Below are positions 34,524 to 43,643 of a stretch of DNA of 64,000 nt, in pieces. Made by a program: the position numbers and the translations under genes. The notes beneath the pieces were generated by a model. It saw nothing but the letters and a program-made list of their open reading frames with translations. It made no database searches and had not been told where the DNA came from. Position 1 is the stretch's first letter. The number at the start of each line of letters is the position of its first letter. This stretch comes from Thalassospira sp. ER-Se-21-Dark. GTDB taxonomy: Bacteria > Pseudomonadota > Alphaproteobacteria > Rhodospirillales > Thalassospiraceae. The DNA is taken from NCBI RefSeq assembly GCF_017922435.1, contig NZ_VDEZ01000001.1, positions 496,001 to 560,000 of the forward strand, in the 5' to 3' direction.

Positions 34524-35792
34524 ATGAGCGCACCTCAGTGGAACAACAAAGTGGTCAAGTGGGTTGACGACCGTCTTCCGGTCATCTCCATGTTGCACCA
34601 CTCTGCATACGAATATCCGACCCCGAAAAACCTGTCCTATATGTGGAACTTTGGTTCCCTGGCCGGTTTTGTTCTGGTGACGATGATCCTCACCGGTATT
34701 TTCCTGGTGATGAACTACACCCCCCATACCGATATGGCCTTTGAGTCGGTCGAGCGCATCATGCGTGATGTGAACTATGGCTGGCTGATCCGCTATATCC
34801 ATATGAACGGCGCTTCGATGTTCTTCATCGTTGTGTTCATTCACATTTTCCGTGGCCTGTATTACGGGTCATACAAAGCACCGCGCGAGATGCTGTGGTG
34901 GATCGGTATCCTGATCCTGCTTGCGATGATGGCAACCGCGTTCATGGGCTATGTCCTGCCGTGGGGCCAGATGTCCTTCTGGGGTGCAACGGTTATTACC
35001 AACCTGTTCTCTGCCTTCCCGATCATCGGTGATCCGCTGGTGACCTGGCTTTGGGGTGGTTTCTCGGTTGATAACCCGACGCTGAACCGGTTCTTCTCGC
35101 TGCACTATCTGATGCCGTTCGTCATTCTGGGCCTTGTTGTCCTGCATGTCTGGGCACTGCATACCGTGCGCTCGAACAACCCGACCGGTGTTGAGATCAA
35201 GACCCCGGCTGATGCCATTCCGTTCCATCCGTACTACACGATCAAGGATCTGTACGGCATGGGCGTGTTCCTGATCTTCTTCTCGGTGTTTGTGTTCTTT
35301 GCACCTGACTTCCTGGGCCACCCGGATAACTACATCCCGGCGAACCCGCTGGTCACACCGCCGCACATCGTGCCGGAATGGTACTTCCTGCCGTTCTATG
35401 CGATTCTGCGGTCGATCGACTTCACCATCTTTGGCATCCCGGCAAAACTGCTTGGCGTGCTGGCGATGTTTGCCTCGATCGTGATCCTGTTCGTTATTCC
35501 GTGGCTTGATACCTCCAAGGTGCGCAGCTCGAAATTCCGTCCGGTTTACAAATGGTTCTTCTGGCTGTTTGTGATCGACACCTTCATCCTCGGCTATTGC
35601 GGGGCGAAGGCACCGGATGACTACTTCCTGGGTATTCCGGGTCTGAAAGTCATCGTGATGGGTCAGCTTTCGACGCTGTATTACTTCGCACACTTCCTTG
35701 TGGTCATGCCGTTGGTTGGAAAAATGGAACGAACCAAGCCGCTTCCTGCAAGCATCAGCGAATCTGTTTTGAAGGAGGGTGCAAATGCGTAA
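34524..35792 (+). CDS. petB: Cytochrome b of the bc1 complex
   Basis: The 422-residue membrane subunit carries both b hemes and the quinone sites. It shows the heme-ligand region [22 protein letters not shown], the [12 protein letters not shown] and [18 protein letters not shown] segments, and the Qo-site [13 protein letters not shown]. Eight hydrophobic helices are expected for this full-length b subunit, as in other proteobacteria. It lies 11 nt after petA and overlaps petC by 8 nt. Confidence 0.98.
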   Translation: MSAPQWNNKVVKWVDDRLPVISMLHHSAYEYPTPKNLSYMWNFGSLAGFVLVTMILTGIFLVMNYTPHTDMAFESVERIMRDVNYGWLIRYIHMNGASMFFIVVFIHIFRGLYYGSYKAPREMLWWIGILILLAMMATAFMGYVLPWGQMSFWGATVITNLFSAFPIIGDPLVTWLWGGFSVDNPTLNRFFSLHYLMPFVILGLVVLHVWALHTVRSNNPTGVEIKTPADAIPFHPYYTIKDLYGMGVFLIFFSVFVFFAPDFLGHPDNYIPANPLVTPPHIVPEWYFLPFYAILRSIDFTIFGIPAKLLGVLAMFASIVILFVIPWLDTSKVRSSKFRPVYKWFFWLFVIDTFILGYCGAKAPDDYFLGIPGLKVIVMGQLSTLYYFAHFLVVMPLVGKMERTKPLPASISESVLKEGANA

Positions 35793-36561
35793 GTTCGCAC
35801 TGACCGCAATTGCTGCCGCCTTCGCGGTAACCGCATTCACTGGTGGTGCAGCCAAGGCTGCCGGCGATCAGCCGGTGCCCGAGGCACAGGACTGGAGCTG
35901 GCAGGGTCTGTTTGGCACTTATGACCGTGCCCAGTTGCAGCGTGGCTTCCAGGTCTACAAGAACATCTGTGCCGGCTGTCACAGCCTGCGCTTCATTGCC
36001 TTCCGTAACCTTGAAGGCATTGGGTTCAACGAAGACCAGATCAAGGCGATTGCGGCCGAGTATGACATCGAAGACGGTCCGAATGACGATGGTGACATGT
36101 TCACCCGTCCGGGTCTTGCTTCGGATTACTTCCCGTCTCCGTTCCCCAACGAAAAGGCGGCTGCGGCTGCCAATGGCGGCGCGATTCCGCCGGATCTTTC
36201 GTTGATGACCAAAGCCCGTGTGGGTGGCCCGGACTATGTGTTCGGCCTTCTGACCGGCTATGAGGAAGAAGCACCAGAGGGCTTCGACCTTGCGGATGGA
36301 AAGTATTACAACCACTACTTCCCGGGCCATCAGATCTCCATGGCACCGCCGCTTTATGATGAAGCGGTCGAGTACACGGATGGCACCCCGATGACCCTGG
36401 AACAGCATGCACGTGATGTGACCGCCTTCCTGAACTGGACGGCACAGCCGGAGCTTGAAGCCCGCAAGGCGCTTGGCATGAAAGTGATCCTGTTCCTGCT
36501 GGTTCTGACGGCAATGCTGTATGCGGTCAAACGCAAGATCTGGCGCGACGTCGAACACTAA
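35785..36561 (+). CDS. petC: Cytochrome c1
   Basis: The 258-residue subunit is anchored by a C-terminal helix ([15 protein letters not shown]) after a periplasmic heme domain. The heme c motif is CAGCHS near residue 58; a signal peptide of about 27 residues ends at AKA-AGD. ATG 35785 sits 6 nt after a GAAGGAGG site and overlaps the petB stop, so a GTG at 35779 is less likely. It completes the petABC operon, whose terminator follows. Confidence 0.97.
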   Translation: MRKFALTAIAAAFAVTAFTGGAAKAAGDQPVPEAQDWSWQGLFGTYDRAQLQRGFQVYKNICAGCHSLRFIAFRNLEGIGFNEDQIKAIAAEYDIEDGPNDDGDMFTRPGLASDYFPSPFPNEKAAAAANGGAIPPDLSLMTKARVGGPDYVFGLLTGYEEEAPEGFDLADGKYYNHYFPGHQISMAPPLYDEAVEYTDGTPMTLEQHARDVTAFLNWTAQPELEARKALGMKVILFLLVLTAMLYAVKRKIWRDVEH

Positions 36562-36586
36562 GACGTCCTGATCTGCCCGATATTGA

Positions 36587-36622
36587 AACAGGCCACCGAC
36601 ATTCGGTGGCCTGTTTTTTTTG
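36587..36622 (+). terminator. Rho-independent terminator of petABC
   Basis: Perfect 13-bp stem (AACAGGCCACCGA with TCGGTGGCCTGTT) followed by a run of T. Confidence 0.95.
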
Positions 36623-36725
36623 TATCACCGCCTAAAGCCCCGTCTGTTACCTACCTGAGATATTTACTGTTGAATTAAAAAACACGCCCTGCTTGGAGTA
36701 GAGGCCTTTGATTTTATGTTCATGA

Positions 36726-36798
36726 TTTGTTCATATTGCTGTATAGTAACGTAAAACGGCACTATGGAACATTCGGGCCATATGACGTATGAACAAAT
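36726..36798. promoter_or_regulatory. Inverted repeat flanking the DNA methyltransferase start
   Basis: ATTTGTTCAT at 36726-36735 and its inverse ATGAACAAAT at 36789-36798, which covers the first ATG of the methyltransferase. Another TGTTCAT lies at 36718-36724. It may be an autoregulatory site. Confidence 0.35.
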
Positions 36799-38159
36799 CC
36801 ATTGGCGAAACACGAAGGAAAACAGCAGTGCGACCGATTGGGATAGATTTATTCGCGGGTGCAGGTGGACTGAGCCTAGGGTTTGAGCAGGCCGGATTTG
36901 ACATTGCCGCTGCAGTTGAGATTGATCCTGTTCATTGCGCAATTCACAAATTTAACTTCCCGCAAACGGCAATAATCCCAAAGTCAGTTACCGGACTTAC
37001 TGGAACAGAAATTCGTGAAGTTGCGGGAATAGGAAATCGTGAAATCGATTGTGTTTTTGGAGGCCCCCCATGTCAGGGCTTCTCTATGATTGGGCAGCGC
37101 ACAATTGATGATCCAAGAAATAGTTTGGTCAAAGAATTTGTTCGGATCGTTTCTGAACTGGATGCAAAGACCTTCGTTTTCGAGAACGTAAAAGGCCTTA
37201 CTGTCGGCAAACATAAAAAGTTTCTTTCCGAGCTGGTGGAAGAATTTAAAACAGTCGGTTATGAAGTCCGCCTAAAGTGGAAAGTTTTAAATGCTGCTAA
37301 TTATGGAGTCCCTCAAAGCAGGGAACGCCTGATCTTGTTGGGAGCAAAAAAGAATGTTCCCTTGCCCGAATATCCGTCTGAGATTTCAAATAATCCATCA
37401 GCAAAACAAAAAATCCCCTATTTGCCTGATGGACCAACTTGCGCTGAAGCTCTTGGCGACCTTCCAAACGCAGACCTGTTCCCAACCCTGATCGACAACG
37501 ACGCGGTGATTGGTGCACTCCTTGACGAACCATCCGTATATGCATCAGAATTACGCTGCCTTACAAACGACGCTTGGCATTTCGGCTATGCTCGTAACTG
37601 GAATCCTCGAATACTGACATCCAGTGCACGTACTTCCCATACTGATATTTCAAAAAGACGGTTCTCAGAGACAGCTCCAGGGAGCGTTGAACCAATCAGT
37701 CGCTTTTTCCGACTTGCCCCGCAAGGGGTATCGAACACGTTGCGCGCCGGTACGGATGGATCTCGAGGGGCTTTCACGAGCCCACGACCAATTCACTATA
37801 AGTATCCGAGATGCATAACTGTAAGAGAAATGGCAAGGCTACATGGTTTTCCTGATTGGTTCAGGTTGCATGCTACAAAATGGCACGGCGCCCGCCAGAT
37901 TGGTAATTCTGTTCCACCGCCCATGGCCCGTGCAATAGCAAGCTCTGTGTTGAGAGCTTTGAATATCACTCCGTCTAGGCCTGAGAAGACACTTAAATTG
38001 GGCGATGAAAGCTTGCTGAAGTTAGAAATGTCGAAAGCAGCTGAGTTATTCGGTGTAGAAGCCCCCAATAACCGCAGAGATCGTAAAAGTGGTGCGAAAA
38101 AACGCAAACAGATAGATATTGAAGAAGAACGTATTTTAGGGTTGGCTGTGAATGGTTAA
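36789..38159 (+). CDS. DNA (cytosine-5-)-methyltransferase
   Basis: The 456-residue C5 methyltransferase has the ordered motifs IDLFAGAGGLSLGFEQAG (I), FGGPPCQGFSMIGQR with the catalytic Cys (IV), FENVKG (VI), PQSRERLILLGA (VIII), a target-recognition stretch near residues 200-330, and MARLHGFPDWF plus RQIGNSVPPPMA (IX/X). ATG 36789 lacks a clear ribosome site; an in-frame GTG at 36828 has AAGGA 8 nt before it and may be the true start. Local sequence is AT-richer than its surroundings. It overlaps the next gene by 8 nt, forming an R-M pair. The recognition site is unknown. Confidence 0.93.
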   Translation: MNKSIGETRRKTAVRPIGIDLFAGAGGLSLGFEQAGFDIAAAVEIDPVHCAIHKFNFPQTAIIPKSVTGLTGTEIREVAGIGNREIDCVFGGPPCQGFSMIGQRTIDDPRNSLVKEFVRIVSELDAKTFVFENVKGLTVGKHKKFLSELVEEFKTVGYEVRLKWKVLNAANYGVPQSRERLILLGAKKNVPLPEYPSEISNNPSAKQKIPYLPDGPTCAEALGDLPNADLFPTLIDNDAVIGALLDEPSVYASELRCLTNDAWHFGYARNWNPRILTSSARTSHTDISKRRFSETAPGSVEPISRFFRLAPQGVSNTLRAGTDGSRGAFTSPRPIHYKYPRCITVREMARLHGFPDWFRLHATKWHGARQIGNSVPPPMARAIASSVLRALNITPSRPEKTLKLGDESLLKLEMSKAAELFGVEAPNNRRDRKSGAKKRKQIDIEEERILGLAVNG

Positions 38160-38946
38160 TTACAAAAGCACCAACAGATACGAAGCGCTTATCGAGAAAA
38201 TATTTTTTGATCACTGGACCGACAAAGTTGACGAATTCGAGTTTAACCGAGAAGAGCTTGAAACAGCAGCCCCTGCTTTAGGCTTTAAGTCCGTAAAAAA
38301 TATCGGTGATGTGCCATACTCCTTTCGGTATCGAAAGGCATTGCCGGAGAACATCCTTGCAACACAACCCAAAGGCTTGGAATGGGTTATCATCGGTGCA
38401 GGACGAGCTAAATATCGCTTCAAACTAGTAAAGGCGACGCGCGTTATCCCTCGTGACGATCTTGTCCAAATCGGGATCCCCGATGCAACCCCTGAAATCA
38501 TTCGCTCTTATGCTCTGGATGATGAACAGGCATTGTTGGCTATCGTAAGATACAACAGGCTTATTGATATCTTCTTGGGCCTTACCACTTACAGCCTGCA
38601 AAACCATTTACGAACAACCGTAAAAGACATTGGGCAGATCGAAATTGACGAGTTGTATATTGGGATGGACAAAACAGGTTGTCACTACGTGATCCCTGTT
38701 CAGGCGAAGGCGGGAAAAGATCAAATCGGCATCGTCCAGACGCAACAAGACATCATTTTCGCAACTCAGAAATTCCCCGGAATGAGATGTCGTGCAGTTT
38801 CGGCCCAATTTATGGCTGGAGGCGTAATTGCTCTTTTTGAACTAAAAGTACAAAATGACGAAATTCGGATCGCTCAAGAACGCCATTACAAGCTCGTACC
38901 CTCAAGCGAAATGGATCGCTCAGCCATAATTCAGTATCAAGATTGA
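38152..38946 (+). CDS. Probable type II restriction endonuclease
   Basis: The 264-residue protein has a PD-(D/E)XK-like core around residues 165-190: an Asp/Glu-rich strand IEIDELYIGMD, then YVIPVQAKAGKDQIG, in which QAK would take the place of the usual (D/E)xK. Conserved-looking KFPGMRCRAVSAQFM follows. The DNA target is unknown. The 8-nt overlap with the methyltransferase, the shared AT-richer composition and the lack of any other local link support a restriction-modification role, but sequence alone is not proof. Confidence 0.7.
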   Translation: MVNYKSTNRYEALIEKIFFDHWTDKVDEFEFNREELETAAPALGFKSVKNIGDVPYSFRYRKALPENILATQPKGLEWVIIGAGRAKYRFKLVKATRVIPRDDLVQIGIPDATPEIIRSYALDDEQALLAIVRYNRLIDIFLGLTTYSLQNHLRTTVKDIGQIEIDELYIGMDKTGCHYVIPVQAKAGKDQIGIVQTQQDIIFATQKFPGMRCRAVSAQFMAGGVIALFELKVQNDEIRIAQERHYKLVPSSEMDRSAIIQYQD

Positions 38947-39043
38947 GTATTCTAAGCACACCAACAGCTTGACAAGTTTACTGTGGAAAAGGTGAAAGCC
39001 TTACAGCGATCACCGTGCGCGATGCGGCTCAAGCAAGTTGCAC

Positions 39044-39883
39044 TTAATATGCGAAATAGGACACGACCAGCCGCTCGATCTCGCCGCTTGCGAGCATGTC
39101 ACTGAGCACTCGATCAAGGGCGCCGGCAAACTGGTCGCGATAGGGCCACTTGCCCTCCGGGTCCGGGCCATAGGCAACATAGCCAAATTCGTGCCCGATG
39201 ATCGCGGCTTCGTCAAACAGGCGGGCGATTGCCTTGTCGACGGCAAGTTCGCGCATCCCGGCCAGAATGGCCATGCGTTCATTGACATAACAATCGACAC
39301 GACCGGCCATCAGGAAACGCAGGTTGCTGGCGGTGGTGTTGGCTTCTTCAAGGCTAATCTCGCCCGCCTCGACCATGTCAAAGAATGCCGGTCCGGCCAG
39401 ACGATATCCGGCATTATTGGCAAAACGCGCGCCTTTGAAATCATCCGGGAAGCGCTTCAGATCATTGCTTTGCACGTAATCCTTGCTGCAGATTGCCACG
39501 ACGGTTTCGCGCAATATCGGGATGGAATAGCGATCGATCCAGTCGCGATCCCCGCGCGCGTAAGGCGGAAAGAACCCCATGATCTTGCCATCCTTGAGCA
39601 GCTCCATCCCGCGGCGAAACGGCACATTGACAATATCAAGCTGATAACCCGGCAGGCGATCAAACGCAGCCTGCAGGATGCGGACATAAATGCCTTCGGG
39701 CGTGGCCCCATCGAGAAACGCATAGGGTGCGTTGCTGTCTTCGGCGTAAAGCGTGATGGTGCGGGGCATATTGCTGTTTTGCACCGGCTCTGCGACGGCG
39801 TGCAATGGCAGAAACAGCGCGCCGCCAAACAGCGCGCGTCCGGTAAACCTGACTGTGTTTCGCAAAACAGATTTCAATGACAT
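39044..39883 (-). CDS. Exported type 3 solute-binding protein
   Basis: The 279-residue protein has a signal peptide (basic start, then ALFGGALFLPLHAVA) and the amino-acid-binding-protein fold of family 3: ITLYAEDSNAPYAFLDG near residue 43, GIYVRILQAAFDR, and NLRFLMAGRVDCYVNERMA near residue 190. Such proteins feed ABC importers or act as orphan sensors. No ABC permease or ATPase lies nearby. A 98-nt gap follows the restriction gene, which converges on it. Confidence 0.82.
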   Translation of the reverse strand: MSLKSVLRNTVRFTGRALFGGALFLPLHAVAEPVQNSNMPRTITLYAEDSNAPYAFLDGATPEGIYVRILQAAFDRLPGYQLDIVNVPFRRGMELLKDGKIMGFFPPYARGDRDWIDRYSIPILRETVVAICSKDYVQSNDLKRFPDDFKGARFANNAGYRLAGPAFFDMVEAGEISLEEANTTASNLRFLMAGRVDCYVNERMAILAGMRELAVDKAIARLFDEAAIIGHEFGYVAYGPDPEGKWPYRDQFAGALDRVLSDMLASGEIERLVVSYFAY

Positions 39884-39959
39884 GATGTTATTATGCAGAC
39901 AACCATGGCGTGCCTGTCAATTATCATCATGTAACAAAACATGCTGTGATTTTGAAGAC

Positions 39960-40790
39960 TTACTGGTCTGAAGTTGAGGCCTGAGCAGGTTTGTCTTCGT
40001 CCGATGGGTTGTTTTGACGCTCATCGGTCTGGTCGTGCGACACACGGTGCTGTTGATTGCCATCGGCCGGACGCAGTGGCGGGACCGTCACCGGGATATG
40101 GACCAGACGGCGTTTGCGTTGTGGCGTGCCGGAGCTGGCGTAAAGCTGCTTACCGGCTTCGACAATCGAGACACCGGCAAAGGCCTTGAACAGGCGCGAG
40201 CCGATATTTTCAAACATTTGCGACCAGCGCAGCAAAAGCCGGATATTGGTCGGCGGCATGAAAAGTGCGCGGCTGTGCTGGATCGGCAGGAACATGTTTT
40301 CGCGCAGCAGGTTTTGCAGCTGTGAGACGCTATGGGGATGGCCATAGCCAAAGGGCGTTTTTTCCGACCATGACCAGAGCGAGCTTCGGTTCGGTGTCAC
40401 CACGACAATCCGGCCATTGGGGGTGAGCACGCGCCAGCATTCGCGCATCAGGCGACGCATCGAGTCCGTATGTTCAACCAGATGCACGACCAAAATGCGA
40501 TCCACCGAACTGTCAGGTAGCGGCAACATGGTTTCTTCGGTTAGCGCCACACGGTTGTCTTCGCCTGCTGGCCAATGAACGCAGCCCTGCTGGGCTGGCA
40601 TGAAGGCCATGACACGCTCCGCCTCGCCAATAAACGGGCGCAAGTATGGCGTTGCATAGCCAAAGCCCAGCACCCGCATGCCGCGGACATCCGACCACAT
40701 GACGCGCAAACGCCTGCGGATCAGACGCCGTGCGGCTTGTCCGATACTGCTGGCATAAAAACGGTGAAGATCAACGACATCCTGACGCAT
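39960..40790 (-). CDS. Class I SAM-dependent methyltransferase
   Basis: The 276-residue protein has a methyltransferase type 11-like core: MRVLGFGYATPYL as motif I, an acidic residue after the second strand, LPLPDSSVDRILVVHLVEHTDSMRRLMRECWRVLTPNGRIVVVTPNR as the post-I to motif III region, and a basic, Pro/Arg-rich, Gln/Asn-rich C-terminal tail of about 60 residues. Its substrate is unknown. In alphaproteobacteria such a gene often lies divergent from gloB; here a GST-LysR pair lies between them. Confidence 0.82.
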   Translation of the reverse strand: MRQDVVDLHRFYASSIGQAARRLIRRRLRVMWSDVRGMRVLGFGYATPYLRPFIGEAERVMAFMPAQQGCVHWPAGEDNRVALTEETMLPLPDSSVDRILVVHLVEHTDSMRRLMRECWRVLTPNGRIVVVTPNRSSLWSWSEKTPFGYGHPHSVSQLQNLLRENMFLPIQHSRALFMPPTNIRLLLRWSQMFENIGSRLFKAFAGVSIVEAGKQLYASSGTPQRKRRLVHIPVTVPPLRPADGNQQHRVSHDQTDERQNNPSDEDKPAQASTSDQ

Positions 40791-40909
40791 GGCTGGACTT
40801 TAGCACCCTATCGCCCCCGGCGGAAACAGCTTTGAAACGCAGGCCTTCAGAGAAGGTCAGAAAGTTTGCGCGTTGCGTGATGTCGAAAGTAAATGAAATT
40901 GGTCCTACA

Positions 40910-41644
40910 TCAATTGACTTTTTTGTTGTCATCGCCAGGGTCCAAACGGGAACGAAGTGCGTCCAGAGTTATATGCCCCTTGAAGGCGCCACTGCCCACC
41001 GGTTCTTCGCCTTTCTCTATGGCCGTTGCGAAAATAGCCGCCGGATCATTGGCCAGTTTTTGTAGATAACGGGCAAGATGCGGATACTCCTGCTCCAGAT
41101 CAAACAATTGATGGTATTGCATCCAACGCCCAATACCAGAGAGATAGGCATCCGCGATACTGCGTTGTCCCCCACCCAACAACCATTCCCGGTCGGCAAG
41201 CAGTTCATTCAAATAGGTACAGCCCTTGACGACAGCTTTTTGCCCGATGGTTCTCAACAATGCTTTTTGTGCATCATCCAGATCTTCCATTTCGTAGGCC
41301 ACCCACAACGGGTTGAATGCCGAGAAAAAGTCGGTATTCAAATAGGCCAACATTTCGTTGAGGCGATCATCCTGCATACTGCCGCCCGCTGCCCCCAAGT
41401 TAGCTGACGCGTTACGGGCCGCGAGATGTTTCAGAATAGCCATACTCTCTGTCAGAGTGTCTCCTGATTCGAGCAACAGCGCAGGCGTCTGAAATTGTGG
41501 GTTTATTTTGGCATAGAGCGGGTTCCACGGATGCTCCATCATTTCCACGCGAGAAAGGCGATAGGGTTTCCCCAACCACTCTAACGCCACGATTGATCCA
41601 AATGAGCACCCCGCTGGCACGCCGTAAAAAAGCACGAGTTCCAT
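40910..41644 (-). CDS. Glutathione S-transferase family protein
   Basis: The 244-residue protein has an N-terminal thioredoxin-like domain (ELVLFYGVPAGCSFGSIVALEWLGKPYRL, then QFQTPALLLESGDTLTESMAIL, the Glu-Ser glutathione-binding pair) and an all-helical C-terminal domain containing RSIADAYLSGIGRW. Substrate unknown. ATG 41644 has GAGGAA upstream and is preferred to 41671. It is divergent from a LysR gene across a gap with a perfect inverted repeat, so it is probably that regulator's target. Confidence 0.9.
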   Translation of the reverse strand: MELVLFYGVPAGCSFGSIVALEWLGKPYRLSRVEMMEHPWNPLYAKINPQFQTPALLLESGDTLTESMAILKHLAARNASANLGAAGGSMQDDRLNEMLAYLNTDFFSAFNPLWVAYEMEDLDDAQKALLRTIGQKAVVKGCTYLNELLADREWLLGGGQRSIADAYLSGIGRWMQYHQLFDLEQEYPHLARYLQKLANDPAAIFATAIEKGEEPVGSGAFKGHITLDALRSRLDPGDDNKKVN

Positions 41645-41707
41645 AATCCATTCCTCGGTTGTGTTTATCAAAATTCGCGTCGACTGCGAGAAATGAAGTA
41701 TATTTTA

Positions 41708-41751
41708 TGGACGATAGATTGGTAGACTGAGATATGTAGACGTATCGTCCA
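41708..41751. promoter_or_regulatory. Inverted repeat between the GST and LysR genes
   Basis: TGGACGATA at 41708-41716 and TATCGTCCA at 41743-41751, a perfect 9-bp pair 26 nt apart, centred in the divergent gap. It is a candidate LysR binding region. Confidence 0.5.
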
Positions 41752-41774
41752 CAAATGGAGACTATAAAATTGAA

Positions 41775-42695
41775 ATGCTGAACCTCAATGATCTGTATGT
41801 TTTTGTACATGTTGTGAACCATGGAGGATTTGCCGCTGCCGCGCGTCAGATTGACCTACCCAAGTCGACGCTCAGCAAGCGGGTGGCGGAACTTGAAAGG
41901 ACCTTGGGTGTCCGTTTAATTCACCGTACTTCGAGAACCTTTGTGCCTACCGAAATCGGGCGAGATTTTTACCGACATGCCGCCGCTATGCTTATTGAAG
42001 CTGAAACAGCCGAGAATTTGGTCAAGGGTCGCCTTGCCGAACCCAGCGGCTTGGTACGCATTACGTGTTCAGTGCCGACAGCACAAATTTCGCTGGCAAA
42101 CCTTCTTCCGACGGTGGCTCAAACTTATCCGAAGGTTCAGCTGGAATTACACACCACTGACCGGCTCGTCGATATCGTACAGGAAGGATTTGATATCGCG
42201 GTGCGTGATCACTTCCGGCCGCTACCAGACTCTGATTTGGTACAGAGAACGATTGGGTCCGACCCCGTTTATCTGGTCGCGTCACCAAGCTACCTGGAAG
42301 AGTATGGTGTTCCTGCAAATCCAGAAGACATCTCTGATCATAAGGGTTTGCTGATATCTCGTGCGGCCGAAAAATGGATGCTGACAAACGAAAAAGGGGA
42401 CGTCGTCGAAGTCCAACCAATAAGAAACTTTGTTGCTGATGAATCAACTGTGCTGTTGCGAACCGCCAGTGCCGGATTGGGCATCACCTGTTTGCCGCAA
42501 AAAATCTGCCAAAAAGAGCTGGATCGAGGCGAATTGATACGAATACTCCCCGAGTGGAACGCAGGAAAAGTACTTACAACCTTACTGATCCCTCATCGTC
42601 GGGGCCAACTACCCTCTGTGCGTGCCGTGTGCAATATGCTCGCCGATCAGGTTAACTTGATGTCACTTCGACCAACTTCGCCATTGCCTTTCTGA
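41775..42695 (+). CDS. LysR-family regulator divergent from the GST gene
   Basis: The 306-residue protein has a LysR helix-turn-helix (LYVFVHVVNHGGFAAAARQIDLPKSTLSKRVAELE) and an AaeR/CrgA-type effector domain starting LVRITCSVPTAQISLANLLPTV. Its divergent partner is the GST gene, which it probably controls. The two together look inserted between a methyltransferase gene and gloB; their base composition seems lower in GC than gloB's. Confidence 0.88.
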   Translation: MLNLNDLYVFVHVVNHGGFAAAARQIDLPKSTLSKRVAELERTLGVRLIHRTSRTFVPTEIGRDFYRHAAAMLIEAETAENLVKGRLAEPSGLVRITCSVPTAQISLANLLPTVAQTYPKVQLELHTTDRLVDIVQEGFDIAVRDHFRPLPDSDLVQRTIGSDPVYLVASPSYLEEYGVPANPEDISDHKGLLISRAAEKWMLTNEKGDVVEVQPIRNFVADESTVLLRTASAGLGITCLPQKICQKELDRGELIRILPEWNAGKVLTTLLIPHRRGQLPSVRAVCNMLADQVNLMSLRPTSPLPF

Positions 42696-42860
42696 TGTCT
42701 GCTTCTTTGGCGCATTGAGTATCACCCTCGCAATGCGAGTTCATGCCTTGTCCCCACAACACTAAGCAATTGCGCGTTTCTGATCGTTCGATGATTGTTT
42801 CAAGACAGTGGTTGCTGCTAGTCTTGGTTCAAATCGGAGTTCATATTTTTGAGGTACGCC

Positions 42861-43631
42861 ATGGCTGCGGGAGAAGTCATCGTCATTCCGTGTCTTTCAG
42901 ACAATTACACCTATCTTGTGCGCTGCCACCGCAGCGAAGTCACCGCCATCATCGATCCGGGCGAAGCAGGCCCGGTGATTGCCGCCCTTGAGGAGCGTGA
43001 CTGGAACCTTGATCTGGTGATCAATACCCATCACCACCATGACCATATCGGCGGCAATGCCGAATTGATCGAGAAATACGGTGCCAAATTGCTGGGCCCG
43101 ACGGCGGAAAAGGCGCGCATCCCCAACATGGATGAAACCTGTGCCGAGGGCGATCAGGTCCTGATCGGGGATCTGGAAGGACGGGTATTTGATGTGCCGG
43201 GCCACACCAGCGGGCATATCGCGTTTTATTTCCCGGCGATCACCGCGCTGTTTTCCGGCGACAGCCTGTTTGCGCTGGGCTGCGGGCGTTTGTTTGAAGG
43301 CACACCCGAACAGATGTGGCATTCCTTGCAGAAGTTTCGCAATCTGCCGGCCAGCACGCAGGTCTATTGCGGCCATGAATATACCCAGTCCAATGCGAAA
43401 TTCGCCAAAACGATTGAGCCCAACAATCCGATCCTGACCGCACGCTGTCAGGATATTGACGGGCTGCGTGCGCGCAACCTGCCGACCATTCCATCCCGAC
43501 TGGACGTGGAGCTTGCCACCAACCCGTTCCTGCGCGCTGATGAGCCGTCGGTTGCCGCGGCACTAGGCATGAGCGGTGAAAGCCCGGTTGCGATCTTTAC
43601 CGAGATTCGCAAACGCAAAGACAATTTCTAA
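42861..43631 (+). CDS. gloB: Hydroxyacylglutathione hydrolase (glyoxalase II)
   Basis: Hydrolyses S-lactoylglutathione to lactate and glutathione in methylglyoxal detoxification. The 256-residue metallo-beta-lactamase-fold enzyme has the metal-binding THHHHDHIGG motif, PGHTSGHIAFYF, FSGDSLFALGCGRLFEGT and GHEYT, then the C-terminal KRKDNF expected for GloB. ATG 42861 follows a GAGG site and replaces the upstream TTG at 42849. It is convergent with the ROK repressor gene. Confidence 0.96.
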   Translation: MAAGEVIVIPCLSDNYTYLVRCHRSEVTAIIDPGEAGPVIAALEERDWNLDLVINTHHHHDHIGGNAELIEKYGAKLLGPTAEKARIPNMDETCAEGDQVLIGDLEGRVFDVPGHTSGHIAFYFPAITALFSGDSLFALGCGRLFEGTPEQMWHSLQKFRNLPASTQVYCGHEYTQSNAKFAKTIEPNNPILTARCQDIDGLRARNLPTIPSRLDVELATNPFLRADEPSVAAALGMSGESPVAIFTEIRKRKDNF

Positions 43632-43643
43632 GCTGATGTTGGA

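Noticed and set aside
34869..35855. 328-residue minus-strand open frame
   Set aside because: Antisense to petB; highly charged, repetitive composition and no motif.
36718..36735. Two TGTTCAT direct repeats as a controller-protein box
   Set aside because: No controller (C) protein gene is present with the R-M pair; kept only as a possible autoregulatory repeat.
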